A DNA stretch of 64,000 nt from Massilia sp. 9I (GCF_902506415.1 NZ_LR733275.1:3201795-3265794), one strand, 5' to 3'. Shown: positions 1-9,049, counted from the stretch's first letter. Made by a program: numbers and translations. The notes: generated by a model not told the origin, from the sequence alone.

Positions 1-57
1 GTGCATGCAGCCCGGCAGGCAGGCCGCCAGCAGCAGGAATGACAGGGTGGTCTTCAC
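1..57 (-). CDS. Start of a lipoprotein gene in the Tad operon (truncated by window edge)
   Basis: Only the first 19 codons are inside the window. They begin with GTG and read as a hydrophobic signal peptide with possible lipobox cysteines (LLAAC and LPGC). A very strong ribosome binding site (TAGGAGG) overlaps the stop codon of the upstream secretin gene, so the two are translationally close and lie in one operon. Tad loci often carry a small lipoprotein (CpaD/RcpB-like) after the secretin. That identity is inferred from position only. Confidence 0.6.
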   Translation of the reverse strand, partial: MKTTLSFLLLAACLPGCMH

Positions 58-66
58 GCAAACCTC

Positions 67-1713
67 CTATTTGAGTTCGAAGCCGCCGGCGGTCTGCGCG
101 GCGGTTGCGTCGAGCGGCGGCGTGGACGCGACGGCGGTGCTGGTACTCGGGGCCACGCCTTCGAGGCGTCCGCCGAGCAGCACCTGGCCGCGGGTCGGGA
201 TGCCGACCTTGTCGGTCGGCAGCGAGTAGCCCGCGCCGGGGATCGGCTTGACCAGGCGCGCCGTGATCACGAACACCAGTTCGGTGCGGTCCTGCTGGTA
301 GTCGGTGCTGCGGAACAGCGCGCCCAGGATCGGCACCTCGCCCAGCATCGGCAGGCCTTTCAGGTTGGCCACCAGGTTGTTCCGCACCAGGCCGCCGATG
401 GCGAAGCTCTGGCCGTCGTAGAGCTGCACGGTGGTGCTGGCGCGGCGCGTGGTGACCAGGGGCAGGATCGCGGTGCCGGTGATCCCCGCAGCCGATACGC
501 CAACTCCTTCGCGCGACAGTTCGGACACTTCCGGCGCCACTTTCAGGTTGATGCGGCCGCCCGCCAGCACGGTGGGGGTGAAGCGCAGACCGACGCCGAA
601 TTCCTTTTCCTCGAGCGTGATCTTGTTGTTGTCCTGGGCCACCGGGATAAAGAACTTGCCGCCGGCCAGAAAGGTCCCCTCCTGGCCGCTGATGGCCAGC
701 ACGTTCGGCTCGGCCAGCACCCGCACCAGGCCGTCCGTCTTGTTGGCGTCGGCCACGAAGCGGCCTCCCCTGGTGGAGAGGGTTTCCTGTCCCGGGTTGG
801 TGCGCCCGCTCAGGAAGTTCGACACCAGCGTTGTGGTCCAGCTGCCGCCGCCGAAACTGAAGCGGGTATTCGATTCCAGCCGTTCCAGCAGGGTCTTCGA
901 CACCTCGGCGATCTTGACTTCCAGCTGCACCTGCTGGGGGGCGCTCACGCTCAGCAGGTTGACCACCCGGGTGGCGCCGTTGGACGAGGAACCGCTGGTC
1001 TGATTGTTGGCGGCGACCGCGACCACGCCGTCGGTGTCGTTCTCCTTGCCGGCCGCGGGCAGCTGGCGCAGCGGGCGCCGCACGTAGGCGGCGGCCAGTT
1101 CGACCGCGCGCGCCATGACGCCGGCATCGCTGACGCTGCCGGTCAGCACCAGTGAATCGGCCGCCGCGAGCACCCGGATGTCCTTTTCTTCCGGCAGCGC
1201 GACGGCCAGCGTCGCCTGCAGCGCCGCCGGGTCCATTGCCACCACGATGTCCACCACGCTGCACAGGCCGCTCCTGCCCTGCACGATCATGTTGGTGGTG
1301 CCGACGTCGACTCCAGCGATGTACAAGGTATCCGGCGCCACCAGCATCGCCTGCACCACGGCGGGGTTGCCGACGCTGCGGTGCACCACCTTCTCGGGCA
1401 GGCGCAGCATGGTCGACTTGCCCATGTTGAGAGTCAGCGTGGCGGGCCGCGCCGCCTCGCCGCTGCAGCCGACTGCGGGCGGGACCCTGGTCTCCGACGC
1501 GGCATTAAGCCGGGCGGCGGCCGGGTTGGCGGCGGCCAGCTTGACCGGGTCCGGCGCGCCCTTCCTGGCCGCGGGCTTCACGGCTGCGGCGGGAGCCTTT
1601 GCCACCTTGGCGGCAGGGGCGGCCGGCGGGACTGCCGGGGCCGCGTGGGCGGGCACGGCGGCGGCGAGCGCCAGGCCGGCGGCGAGCGGTGCGAGTGTCG
1701 AGCGTCTGTTCAT
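67..1713 (-). CDS. cpaC: Tad/Flp pilus secretin (CpaC/RcpA family)
   Basis: Outer-membrane secretin through which the Flp pilus is extruded. The protein has an N-terminal signal peptide, an Ala/Pro-rich stretch, a pilus-assembly N-terminal domain, a BON-like region (ALPEEKDIRVLAAADSLVL) and a C-terminal secretin domain with the typical end (FAIGGLVRNN, then PMLGEVPILGALFRS). About 548 residues, normal for the family. I place the start at the ATG encoding MNRRSTLAP, because it begins the signal peptide; an ATG three codons upstream is equally possible. It follows cpaB after a short gap and precedes a lipoprotein gene. Confidence 0.9.
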   Translation of the reverse strand: MNRRSTLAPLAAGLALAAAVPAHAAPAVPPAAPAAKVAKAPAAAVKPAARKGAPDPVKLAAANPAAARLNAASETRVPPAVGCSGEAARPATLTLNMGKSTMLRLPEKVVHRSVGNPAVVQAMLVAPDTLYIAGVDVGTTNMIVQGRSGLCSVVDIVVAMDPAALQATLAVALPEEKDIRVLAAADSLVLTGSVSDAGVMARAVELAAAYVRRPLRQLPAAGKENDTDGVVAVAANNQTSGSSSNGATRVVNLLSVSAPQQVQLEVKIAEVSKTLLERLESNTRFSFGGGSWTTTLVSNFLSGRTNPGQETLSTRGGRFVADANKTDGLVRVLAEPNVLAISGQEGTFLAGGKFFIPVAQDNNKITLEEKEFGVGLRFTPTVLAGGRINLKVAPEVSELSREGVGVSAAGITGTAILPLVTTRRASTTVQLYDGQSFAIGGLVRNNLVANLKGLPMLGEVPILGALFRSTDYQQDRTELVFVITARLVKPIPGAGYSLPTDKVGIPTRGQVLLGGRLEGVAPSTSTAVASTPPLDATAAQTAGGFELK

Positions 1714-1738
1714 GGCATCCATCCCGGTTCGTGTGGGC

Positions 1739-2602
1739 TCAGAAGCATTCCTGCGAAGCATCCAGGCCGTTGATGACCTTGACGCAGTTGCGTGGGGCCG
1801 GCGCCGGCGTAGCGGTCGGGTGCGCGGGCCTGGCCTGGGCGGGGCGCGCTACGCGTACCGGCAGCGCCACCTGGCGCAGCGGCGGGGTCACGACCGGCAG
1901 CAGGTTGTCCTTGGTAGCGCCCGTGGTGGCGGCCGCGGCCGGGTCGACCTGATTGCGCAGGGCCAGCGACAGGGTGCCGACGCTGCGCGCCAGGTCGAGC
2001 TTCTCCGCCTGCTCCGGCGTGACTTCGAGCGTCACCGCATTGACCACCTTGGGCTTGGTCTCGTCGCGGTTGACTTCCTGCGCCACGGCCAGCACCAGAA
2101 TCCGTTCCAGCACGATCTTCGAGATGCTGCGCTCGCGCCTCTGGTCGGCCTGCGGCTGAGGATCGGTCTCGGTACTGACGATGATGTCAACGTAGTTGCC
2201 CGGCAGAGCGAAGCCGGCCACGCCGATCACGTCGTTGACACGCACGGTGATTGCACGCTTGCCCTCGGTGATCAGGGCCGACAGGCCGCCCACGGTGCCG
2301 GCCGGCGCCAGTTTGGCCTCGCTCAGCGGGTCACCCAGCATGATGCTGGACTTGAGCACCCGTCCGTTCAGCTTCTGGGGATCGTCGAAGGCGCCTTTCG
2401 GTACGCTGTGGGCCGGCCATTCGACCAGCTTGAGCATGTCGGGCGTCAGGCGCTGGCCGATGCTGATGTCGGCGCCCGCCACCACGATACGGTTGCCGTT
2501 CGCCGCCGGCTGCTTGAGCAGCCAGTGCGAAGCCAGGACGACGGCGGCCAGGCCGAACAGGATCGCGAGCGTCATCACGATCACGGCACGCTTGTTTTTC
2601 AT
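1739..2602 (-). CDS. cpaB: Flp pilus assembly protein CpaB (RcpC family)
   Basis: Periplasmic, membrane-anchored assembly protein of the Tad pilus. A single N-terminal membrane segment follows MKNKRAV. An SAF-like domain comes next (VVAGADISIGQRLT, with WPAHSVPKGAF), then the RcpC/CpaB core (KRAITVRVNDVIGVAGF, PGNYVDIIVS). About 287 residues, within the usual range. Its ATG overlaps the stop of the upstream ATPase gene (ATGA), so the two are translationally coupled. The secretin gene follows directly. Confidence 0.93.
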   Translation of the reverse strand: MKNKRAVIVMTLAILFGLAAVVLASHWLLKQPAANGNRIVVAGADISIGQRLTPDMLKLVEWPAHSVPKGAFDDPQKLNGRVLKSSIMLGDPLSEAKLAPAGTVGGLSALITEGKRAITVRVNDVIGVAGFALPGNYVDIIVSTETDPQPQADQRRERSISKIVLERILVLAVAQEVNRDETKPKVVNAVTLEVTPEQAEKLDLARSVGTLSLALRNQVDPAAAATTGATKDNLLPVVTPPLRQVALPVRVARPAQARPAHPTATPAPAPRNCVKVINGLDASQECF

Positions 2603-3975
2603 CGAACATCTCCCAGGTTACCGGGTTCCAGCGCCGCGCAAGAACCGAACAGGCTGCTCCAGGCCTGGGCCACGCTGTCCACGTCGAAACGCGGGGCGTG
2701 ACCGGCAAAGCCGGCGAAATCGGCGATCCGGCACAGCAGTTCCTGGGGCCAGGCTGCCAGCAGGGGACGCCGGGTGCGGCGGTGCAGGTCATTCATCAAG
2801 TAATCGAGTGCGGCTTCCTCCAGCTCGATGCTGAGCAGCCTGCACTGGCGGCGCAGCAGCGCGCGGTAGCCGGTTTCGGACAAGGGCCCGACCGGGATCC
2901 GGTAACCGATGCGGCGCAGACAGGATTCGTCCAGCACCGACTCGGGCGCCAGTCTGGTGGCCAGCACCAGCGTCACGTCGAAGGGCAGCGCATGGCTGGC
3001 CGCGCCCGGCACGGCGACATGGTCGGTGCCGGATTCGAGCGCGCCGAGGAGGCGGTGCAGGACTTCGTCCGCTGGCACGCGCTGGCGCCCGACGTCGTCC
3101 AGCACCAGCAGGCCGTTGTTGGCCAGCAGCTGCGGTGGTGCGCTCAGTACGCCGCTGGGGGCGTCGGCGCGCAGTTCCAGCATGTCGCGCGCCAGCTCGG
3201 CGCCAGTGTGCACCAGCGGCCGCCGGCACAGCGCCCAGCGCGCGTCGACGCTGCGGCGCTCGTCCAGGCCGCGCGACTGCAGCGGCGCGGGATGCAGGGC
3301 GGGATCGTAGACCTGCACGATCTCGTGCCGCACCAGCACCGCGTACGGCACCGCGATCGCTTCCTGATGCAGGCGGGCGAAGCGGCGCGCCAGCGTGGTC
3401 TTGCCGCTGCCCGAGGGGCCGACCAGCATCAGCGGGCGGTTCGAATACAGCGCCGCCCCGATCAATTCGCGCAGCGCCGGCTCGATGGCGTCGTCGCCCA
3501 GCACGGCCTGCAGCTCGGCGGGGGTGATGCGGGCGGCGTCGGGATGGCGCAGGGACTGGCGTTGGACCATGGCGCGCCAGGCGTCCAGCGTGACCGGGGC
3601 CGGGCCGAGATAGCGCGATTCGGCCAGGTAGTCCACGGCGGCGCGCTGGCCGAAGGCGGTCAGCTGGTAATGCACGTCGATGTCGGAGTCGCCGCTCCAC
3701 GCCACTTCGACCTGCTGCTCGGCGATCAGGGCCTGCAGCACTTCGCGCACCACGCTGACCGACAGGCGCAGGCGTCCGGTCAGGATCGACAGCGGCGTCT
3801 TGCCGCTGACGTGCATGGTCTTGACCACCAGGGCGGTGAGGAAGCGTGACTCGAGGCCGGTGTCGCGCACGGTCCGGGCCTGGCGCGGGAGCACAGCCGC
3901 GACCTCGCCGTCGGGCGCAGCCGCGAAACGCTCATCGTAGGCGGCTGGCGGCGAGGACGCTGATAAAACTTCCAT
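2599..3975 (-). CDS. AAA-type ATPase inserted between the Tad prepilin peptidase and cpaB
   Basis: A 458-residue P-loop protein. The N-terminal ~110 residues look like a winged-helix-type domain (TPLSILTGRLRLSVSVVREV). Walker A is GPSGSGKTT near residue 186 and Walker B is LLVLDDVG near 289; an ATR sensor-like segment follows. A strong AGGAGG ribosome binding site precedes the ATG. It is distinct from the TadA/CpaF secretion ATPase and from TadZ. Similar AAA proteins occur beside Tad genes in Betaproteobacteria, where a regulatory or assembly role is plausible but not established. It overlaps cpaB by ATGA. Confidence 0.75.
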   Translation of the reverse strand: MEVLSASSPPAAYDERFAAAPDGEVAAVLPRQARTVRDTGLESRFLTALVVKTMHVSGKTPLSILTGRLRLSVSVVREVLQALIAEQQVEVAWSGDSDIDVHYQLTAFGQRAAVDYLAESRYLGPAPVTLDAWRAMVQRQSLRHPDAARITPAELQAVLGDDAIEPALRELIGAALYSNRPLMLVGPSGSGKTTLARRFARLHQEAIAVPYAVLVRHEIVQVYDPALHPAPLQSRGLDERRSVDARWALCRRPLVHTGAELARDMLELRADAPSGVLSAPPQLLANNGLLVLDDVGRQRVPADEVLHRLLGALESGTDHVAVPGAASHALPFDVTLVLATRLAPESVLDESCLRRIGYRIPVGPLSETGYRALLRRQCRLLSIELEEAALDYLMNDLHRRTRRPLLAAWPQELLCRIADFAGFAGHAPRFDVDSVAQAWSSLFGSCAALEPGNLGDVR

Positions 3976-4086
3976 AGAGAAACCTCCTGCTGGATACGGA
4001 TATTTCTTACACTTGTTAAATTGATTCTAGCCATCGCCCTTCCCTCCCGTTTGACGCCCAGCAAGGAAGAAGGATTGGTGGAAATG

Positions 4087-4608
4087 TCAAGCGTAGCGGC
4101 CTAGTAGGACGTAAATCGTGCCCGCCGCGATCGCCACGCCATAGGGCATGGAGCCGGCGCTGTCCTGCACGCTCCGGGAAGCCACGGGCAGGCGCAGCAC
4201 GAAGCCGCGCACGATGTCGCGCAGGTTGCCGAGCACCAGGTTCAGGCGGCCGTGCGCGACGATCAGGGCGAGCGCCATGGCGCCGCCTGCACACCAGGCG
4301 ATGACCGCGATGTGAAAGGTGATGGCCGGGCCGCTGAAGGCGCCGACGGTGGCCATCATCTTGACGTCCCCGGCAGCCATGCCGCGGGCGAGGTAAAAGG
4401 GCAGGAAGATCAGGAGGCCGGTTAGTGCGCCGCCCAGGCTGCTCAGCAGGGCCGGGCCGGGAACCGGCGAAACGGCGTGCAGGGCCAGTGCACCGGCAAG
4501 TCCCGTCAGCAGCAGGCGGTTCGGAATGCGGCGGCTGGACAAGTCATTGATCGCCGCGGCCACCACCAGCAGCAGCAGCAGCGTGTCGAGGTAGGGTGCG
4601 ACAGGCAT
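4087..4608 (-). CDS. tadV: Prepilin peptidase, Tad type (CpaA/TadV, A24 aspartyl protease)
   Basis: Inner-membrane peptidase that trims the leader of the Flp prepilin. It is 173 residues with about five membrane segments. The two catalytic aspartates of A24 peptidases are visible: AINDLSSRRIPN near residue 22 and AGDVKMM near 79. The N-methyltransferase domain of type IV prepilin peptidases is absent, as expected for the Tad subtype. The pilin gene lies upstream beyond a strong terminator, and the ATPase gene lies 111 bp downstream. Confidence 0.92.
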   Translation of the reverse strand: MPVAPYLDTLLLLLVVAAAINDLSSRRIPNRLLLTGLAGALALHAVSPVPGPALLSSLGGALTGLLIFLPFYLARGMAAGDVKMMATVGAFSGPAITFHIAVIAWCAGGAMALALIVAHGRLNLVLGNLRDIVRGFVLRLPVASRSVQDSAGSMPYGVAIAAGTIYVLLGRYA

Positions 4609-4628
4609 GGTGCGTTCCTCTTCACGGG

Positions 4629-4664
4629 AAAAAAAGCCCCCCAGGGCTTGTGGCTCCGGGGGGC
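4629..4664 (-). terminator. Intrinsic terminator between flp and tadV
   Basis: Read on the minus strand, GCCCCCC and GGGGGGC form the base of a GC-rich hairpin, followed directly by seven T residues. Its place just after the pilin gene suggests that most transcripts end here, giving far more pilin mRNA than mRNA for the rest of the operon. Confidence 0.9.
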
Positions 4665-4672
4665 GTCAGCGA

Positions 4673-4858
4673 TCAGGCGCCCGGATTATCCGGCAGCTGC
4701 TCGGCGATGTACTCGAAAGCCGCCTTGATGTCGGTCCCGACGGTGCCGGCAACAGCTGCGATGGCGACACCGATCAGGGCTGCGATCAGGCCGTACTCGA
4801 TAGCCGTCACACCGTCTTCGTCAGCAACAAACTTCTTGATGGCGGTAATCGTGCTCAT
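4673..4858 (-). CDS. flp: Flp family type IVb pilin
   Basis: Major subunit of the Tad pilus, 61 residues. The prepilin cleavage motif is plain: a short charged leader (KKFVADEDG) followed by VTAIEYGLIAALIGVAI, with the Gly processing site and the conserved Glu-Tyr at mature positions 5-6. One hydrophobic helix makes up the rest. A good AAGGAG ribosome binding site lies just upstream. It has its own terminator, and its upstream region carries a long inverted repeat. Confidence 0.96.
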   Translation of the reverse strand: MSTITAIKKFVADEDGVTAIEYGLIAALIGVAIAAVAGTVGTDIKAAFEYIAEQLPDNPGA

Positions 4859-4901
4859 GACAAACTCCTTAAGTGGTTAATGGGACTGCTACAACGGTCT
4901 T

Positions 4902-4951
4902 ACTGACAGACGGGGCCCCGTCTTGTGCTGCTTTCGACTGCGTCTGTCAGT
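4902..4951. repeat. Nested inverted repeats upstream of flp
   Basis: An 11-bp perfect inverted repeat (ACTGACAGACG at 4902-4912, CGTCTGTCAGT at 4941-4951) encloses a 14-bp perfect palindrome (GACGGGGCCCCGTC, 4909-4922) that shares bases with the left arm. The two hairpins are therefore mutually exclusive. They lie 44-93 bp before the pilin start, so they could be an operator or alternative structures in the 5' leader. Confidence 0.6.
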
Positions 4952-5248
4952 GAGTTCACTGTACCGAATAGTGCCGCACGGCAAGTTGATGTTAGGCAAG
5001 TTTTCCATGTGGAAACGCTAGTTGCTCCGCGCGTTTGTGCGCGCGCAAGCCGTTAGACGCCCCCGTCTATTTCCCATGCATCAAAACGCGAAATCTTGTT
5101 AAGAATAGTTGCCTGCTATACAAAAACGCTTTATGCTGTCCCCCTTGCCCGCTTAAAAAATCGGCACCCGTGCCAGCGCCCGGCCGTGCTTTTGCCTGAC
5201 CCGGTTTTCCTCGGTTTCTGCTCAGTTTCTGCTCAGTTCGTTAAAGAC

Positions 5249-6289
5249 ATGGATTCCCTGCTGCGACACATGGTGGACATGACTGGCCACCGCGATCACA
5301 CGATGCTCGACATCTCCGTGATTTCGGCGGTGCAGGAACTGGCGGTGGGCGCGGTGCAGACCCGCGTGCTGAGCATCGCCACGGTCTGCGGCCAGAAATT
5401 CGTGCGCTCGCGCGCCTGCATCCGCGCCGGCGGCGTGGCCTGCCCTGAAGAGGCGCACGACGGCGCCAGCCCGGGCGAACCGATCTCCTCCTATCCCGCA
5501 CTGGCGCACTGCCTCGAGCACCACGATTCGCGCGCCGAGGGCGTGGGCGCGGACGGCCTGCGCCGCCTGTGGCTGCCGATCTGGTTCGGCGACAAGGCCG
5601 ACACCTGCCTCGAGATCGTGCACGCGCACGGCTTCAGCGCCGAGTCGGTCCACACGATCAGCGGCATCGTCAGCGTCTACCGTAACTTCCAGAATCTGCT
5701 CGACTACAGCGAGCGCGACTCGCTCACCGGTCTGCTGAACCGCAAGACCTTCGACGACCAGCTGGCGCGCATGCTGCACTGCGCCGACACCGAGACCCTG
5801 GTCCCCGGCCAGCCCGAGAGGCGCCAGCACGGCGCCGAAGAGAAGCAGTGGCTGGCCGTGGTCGACGTCGACCACTTCAAGATGGTCAACGACCGCTTCG
5901 GCCACCTGTACGGCGACGAGGTGCTGATCCTGATCGCCAACCTGCTGCAATCCTCGTTCCGCTCGCAGGACCGGGTGTTCCGCTTCGGCGGCGAGGAATT
6001 CGTGGTGCTGCTGCGCTCGACCACGCTGGAGAATGCGCGCAAGATCATCGACCGCTTCCGCACCAATGTCGAAGGCCACGTGTTCCCCCAGGTCGGCCAG
6101 GTCACGGTGAGCGTCGGTTTTACCAGCATCAGCGCCGCCGATTCGCCGGTGGTGACCCTGGGCCATGCCGACCAGGCCCTGTACTTTGCCAAGGCCAACG
6201 GCCGCAACCGCGCCTGCCACTACGAGGAACTGGTGGCGAACGGCCTGCTGCAGACCATCGCCACCAACGACACCGCCGAGTTCTTCTAA
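5249..6289 (+). CDS. GGDEF-domain diguanylate cyclase
   Basis: Makes cyclic di-GMP from two GTP. The N-terminal ~155 residues show no domain I can name and no membrane segment; the C-terminal half is a GGDEF domain. It has the active-site motif FGGEEF preceded at the correct spacing by RSQD, a complete product-inhibition I-site. I start at the ATG encoding MDSLLRHM, since the codons upstream read as a poor, cysteine-containing extension. About 346 residues. Its stop overlaps that of the convergent isomerase gene. Confidence 0.88.
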   Translation: MDSLLRHMVDMTGHRDHTMLDISVISAVQELAVGAVQTRVLSIATVCGQKFVRSRACIRAGGVACPEEAHDGASPGEPISSYPALAHCLEHHDSRAEGVGADGLRRLWLPIWFGDKADTCLEIVHAHGFSAESVHTISGIVSVYRNFQNLLDYSERDSLTGLLNRKTFDDQLARMLHCADTETLVPGQPERRQHGAEEKQWLAVVDVDHFKMVNDRFGHLYGDEVLILIANLLQSSFRSQDRVFRFGGEEFVVLLRSTTLENARKIIDRFRTNVEGHVFPQVGQVTVSVGFTSISAADSPVVTLGHADQALYFAKANGRNRACHYEELVANGLLQTIATNDTAEFF

Positions 6290-6885
6290 GCGAGCGACTG
6301 CGCGTACTCGAGCGCGTCTTCCAGGCGGTCGTCGCCCCAGAACAGCTCGCCCCGAACGATGAAGCTGGGCGCACCGAAGATGCCCAGCCGGCGCGCCTCT
6401 GCGGTCTGCGCACGCAGGGCCTCCTTGTTGTCCTCGCCCTGCGCCGCGCGCAGCACCGCGACCGGATCGTCGACCAGGCCGGCCAGCAGCGCCAGCACCG
6501 CGTCCGGATCGTCGATCTCGGCATCCTGCGACCAGTTGCGCAGCATGATGCGGCGGCAGTATTCGCCCATCCAGCGCTGGTCGGCGCCGAGCAGCGCAAC
6601 CCGCATCGGCAGCAGCGCACGGCGCGGAAAGCTGGAAGGCCGGGTGAAGGGAATGCCGTACTTCGCGGCGCGCCGCGCCATGTCGCGCCACACGTACTCG
6701 CCCTTTTCCCGCTGCTCGTTGAAGGGCGAATCCTGCCAGCCCAGTTCGCGGAAGATGGGCCCGAGCAGGAAAGGCTTCCAGACCAGCGGTACGCCGGCGC
6801 GGCCCGCCAGCGCCTCGATGCGCATCAGCGCGAGATAGCTGTAGTTGCTGCCGAACTCGAACCAGAACTCGATGGGGGGATGCAT
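6286..6885 (-). CDS. DsbA-family 2-hydroxychromene-2-carboxylate isomerase-like protein
   Basis: About 199 residues. It begins HPPIEFWFEFGSNYSYLAL, which carries the Ser-x-Tyr seen in glutathione-dependent HCCA isomerases in place of the CxxC of thiol oxidoreductases. The C-terminal part has the family pattern FGAPSFIVRGELFWGDDRLE. The start chosen (MHPPIEFW) has a GAGGA ribosome binding site. It is divergent from the adjacent dehydrogenase gene. The true substrate is unknown; members of this family often act on small aromatic or glutathione-linked compounds. Confidence 0.85.
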   Translation of the reverse strand: MHPPIEFWFEFGSNYSYLALMRIEALAGRAGVPLVWKPFLLGPIFRELGWQDSPFNEQREKGEYVWRDMARRAAKYGIPFTRPSSFPRRALLPMRVALLGADQRWMGEYCRRIMLRNWSQDAEIDDPDAVLALLAGLVDDPVAVLRAAQGEDNKEALRAQTAEARRLGIFGAPSFIVRGELFWGDDRLEDALEYAQSLA

Positions 6886-6961
6886 GGCCGTCCTCGCTTG
6901 TCGGGTATAGTGGTCCACCCAGTATGCAGGCAGCCGCTTGATGCGACAACAGGAGGTCGGG

Positions 6962-7702
6962 ATGGACAAGGTCATGCTCGTCACGGGCGCCGGACGCGGC
7001 ATCGGCGCCGCCATCGCCAGGCAGGCCGCCGCCAGCGGCTATGCGGTGGCGGTCAACTACCGCGTCGATGAAGACGCGGCGCAGGCGCTGGTGGCGGCGA
7101 TTCGCAGCACTGGCGCGCACGCCGTCGCAATCCAGGCCGACGTCGGCAGCCAAGCCGAGGTGGCGCAACTGTTCGCGCGTATTGAAGCGGAACTCGGGCC
7201 GCCGGCGGCGCTCGTCAACAATGCCGGCATTACCGGCCGCATCGCGCCTTTCATGGACACCGATCCCGCCACCATCGAGGCGGTGTTCCGGACCAACGTC
7301 TACGGCACGATGCACTGCTGCCGTGCGGCGATCGAAGCCTTCCGGCGCCACGGCACGCGCGGGGTGATCGTCAACCTGTCCTCGCTCGCGGCCGCCACCG
7401 GCAGCCCGCGCGAGTACGTGCACTACGCCGCCAGCAAGGCCGCGGTGGAGAGCTTCACGCTGGGGCTGGCGCGCGAAATGGCGCCGGAAGGAATTCGGGT
7501 GTGCGCGGTGGCGCCGGGCTCGACCCTGACCGGCATCCACGCGGCGGCGGGAGAACCGGGCCGGCCGGAACGGGTGGCGCCGGCGATCCCGCTGGGAAGG
7601 CTGGCCACGCCCGACGAGATCGCGGCCGCGGTGCTGTGGATGCTGTCGCCCGCCGCGTCCTACGTGACGGGAACGACCTTGCGCTGCGCCGGCGGACTCT
7701 AG
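6962..7702 (+). CDS. Short-chain dehydrogenase/reductase (SDR family)
   Basis: A classical SDR of 246 residues. The NAD(P)-binding TGAGRGIG motif is at the N-terminus, NNAG follows in the middle, and the catalytic Ser and YAASK lie near residues 145-162. The C-terminal pattern (SPAASYVTGTTLRCAGG) is typical of 3-oxoacyl-ACP-reductase-like sugar or alcohol dehydrogenases. The start at MDKVMLVTG is fixed by an AGGAGG ribosome binding site. The specific substrate cannot be read from sequence. Confidence 0.92.
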   Translation: MDKVMLVTGAGRGIGAAIARQAAASGYAVAVNYRVDEDAAQALVAAIRSTGAHAVAIQADVGSQAEVAQLFARIEAELGPPAALVNNAGITGRIAPFMDTDPATIEAVFRTNVYGTMHCCRAAIEAFRRHGTRGVIVNLSSLAAATGSPREYVHYAASKAAVESFTLGLAREMAPEGIRVCAVAPGSTLTGIHAAAGEPGRPERVAPAIPLGRLATPDEIAAAVLWMLSPAASYVTGTTLRCAGGL

Positions 7703-7720
7703 GCCGGCGTCAAGCGCACA

Positions 7721-8941
7721 TCAGGCGATGTGCATGAACTGCATCGGGTTGACGTTCCACTTCTCGGCCGACTCGTGGCGCAGGATCTTGTCGCCGCCGC
7801 CGAAGCCGAGCGCCTTGGACAGGTCGAGGGTCTGCGGCTTGATGTAGGTCTGGTTCTTGGTGCTGAAGAAGACGTTGACCTTCGGCGTCAGGAGGCTGGC
7901 CTCGTGCGGCTCGATCACCACGCCCAGGCGCCCCGATTCGAGCAGCACCAGGGTGCCGACCGGGTAGATGCCGACGCAGCGCATGAATTCCTGGGCCAGG
8001 GTCGGATTGAAGTGGAACTTGCTCCACTCGTAGATCTTGCGCAGCGCTTCCGCCGCCGGCATGCCCTTGTGGTAGCAGCGGTCCGAGGTGATGGCGTCGT
8101 AGACGTCGACGATCGCCGCCATCTGCGCCAGTTCGCTGATCTTGCCTTCGTCCTGCTTGTCCGGATAGCCGCTGCCGTCGCGCCGCTCGTGGTGGTGCAG
8201 CGTGATGTCGAGCGGGATCGGGCCGATTTCCGGGGTCTTGACCAGGATGTCGTAGCCGTCCTTCGGATGGCGCTTGATGACGTCGAATTCCTCGTCGGTC
8301 AGGCGGCCCTGCTTGTTCAGGATCGCGTCCGGCACCAGCGCCTTGCCGGTGTCGTGCAGCAGGCCGCCCAGGCCGGCCTGGTAGATCGTCTCCTCATCCA
8401 TGTTGCGCGAGCGGCAGAAGGCCACCAGCAGCGCGCACACGCTGACCGAGTGCAGGAAGGTGTAGTCGTCCTTGTTCTTGATGCGCAGGAGGCCCAGCAG
8501 GGCGCCGGAATTGCGCAGGATCGATTCGGTCACGCTCTCCACGACCGGTCCCACCTTGTCCAGCTCGACCGCCTTGCCGAGGCGGGCATCGGCCATCACG
8601 GTGCGCACCAGGCCGGCGGCCTGCTTGCGGATCTGCGCGGCGCGTTGCAACTCTTCGCCGAGCGAGACGCGGGTGATGATCCGGGGCGCGGCGGCGATCG
8701 CCGTGACTTCCGCTTCGGTGGCCGCTTCGGCCTGCGCCAGGGTCGGCGCGTCGTCCACGTCCATGCCCTTGCTGCAGTCGATGACCACGCCGCGGATCTT
8801 GGCGGTACGGATCTTGTGGATCTCTTCATCGGTCGTCAGCAGGAAGCGTGCGCGCACGAAGGGATGATCCATCCAGCCGCAATCGAGGTCGTGGATGTAC
8901 ATCCCGATCTTCAACTGTGAAGCATCCACCTTTTTTAACAT
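7721..8941 (-). CDS. HD-GYP domain cyclic di-GMP phosphodiesterase
   Basis: Likely degrades cyclic di-GMP. An N-terminal DUF3391-type domain (SQLKIGMYIHDLDCGWMDHPF) precedes the HD-GYP domain. Metal ligands and signature are intact: HD in GLLHDTGKALVPD and HHERRDGSGYP. I use the start at MLKKVDASQLK, typical of this family; an ATG 12 codons upstream is possible. About 406 residues. It is divergent from the LysR gene. Together with the cyclase at 5249, synthesis and breakdown enzymes lie within 4 kb. Confidence 0.93.
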   Translation of the reverse strand: MLKKVDASQLKIGMYIHDLDCGWMDHPFVRARFLLTTDEEIHKIRTAKIRGVVIDCSKGMDVDDAPTLAQAEAATEAEVTAIAAAPRIITRVSLGEELQRAAQIRKQAAGLVRTVMADARLGKAVELDKVGPVVESVTESILRNSGALLGLLRIKNKDDYTFLHSVSVCALLVAFCRSRNMDEETIYQAGLGGLLHDTGKALVPDAILNKQGRLTDEEFDVIKRHPKDGYDILVKTPEIGPIPLDITLHHHERRDGSGYPDKQDEGKISELAQMAAIVDVYDAITSDRCYHKGMPAAEALRKIYEWSKFHFNPTLAQEFMRCVGIYPVGTLVLLESGRLGVVIEPHEASLLTPKVNVFFSTKNQTYIKPQTLDLSKALGFGGGDKILRHESAEKWNVNPMQFMHIA

Positions 8942-9049
8942 GTCGCGACTCTGCTCTGTAATAATGACGGCGCCCATTGGCCAAGATGCAGTATAACAAT
9001 TTTGTTACACGTACTCATCTTTTGTTGCTTACCAGACACACCCCCAAAG

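Noticed and set aside
5222..7540. 772-codon minus-strand frame spanning three genes
   Set aside because: Overlaps the GGDEF, isomerase and SDR genes, all of which have intact family motifs in other frames.
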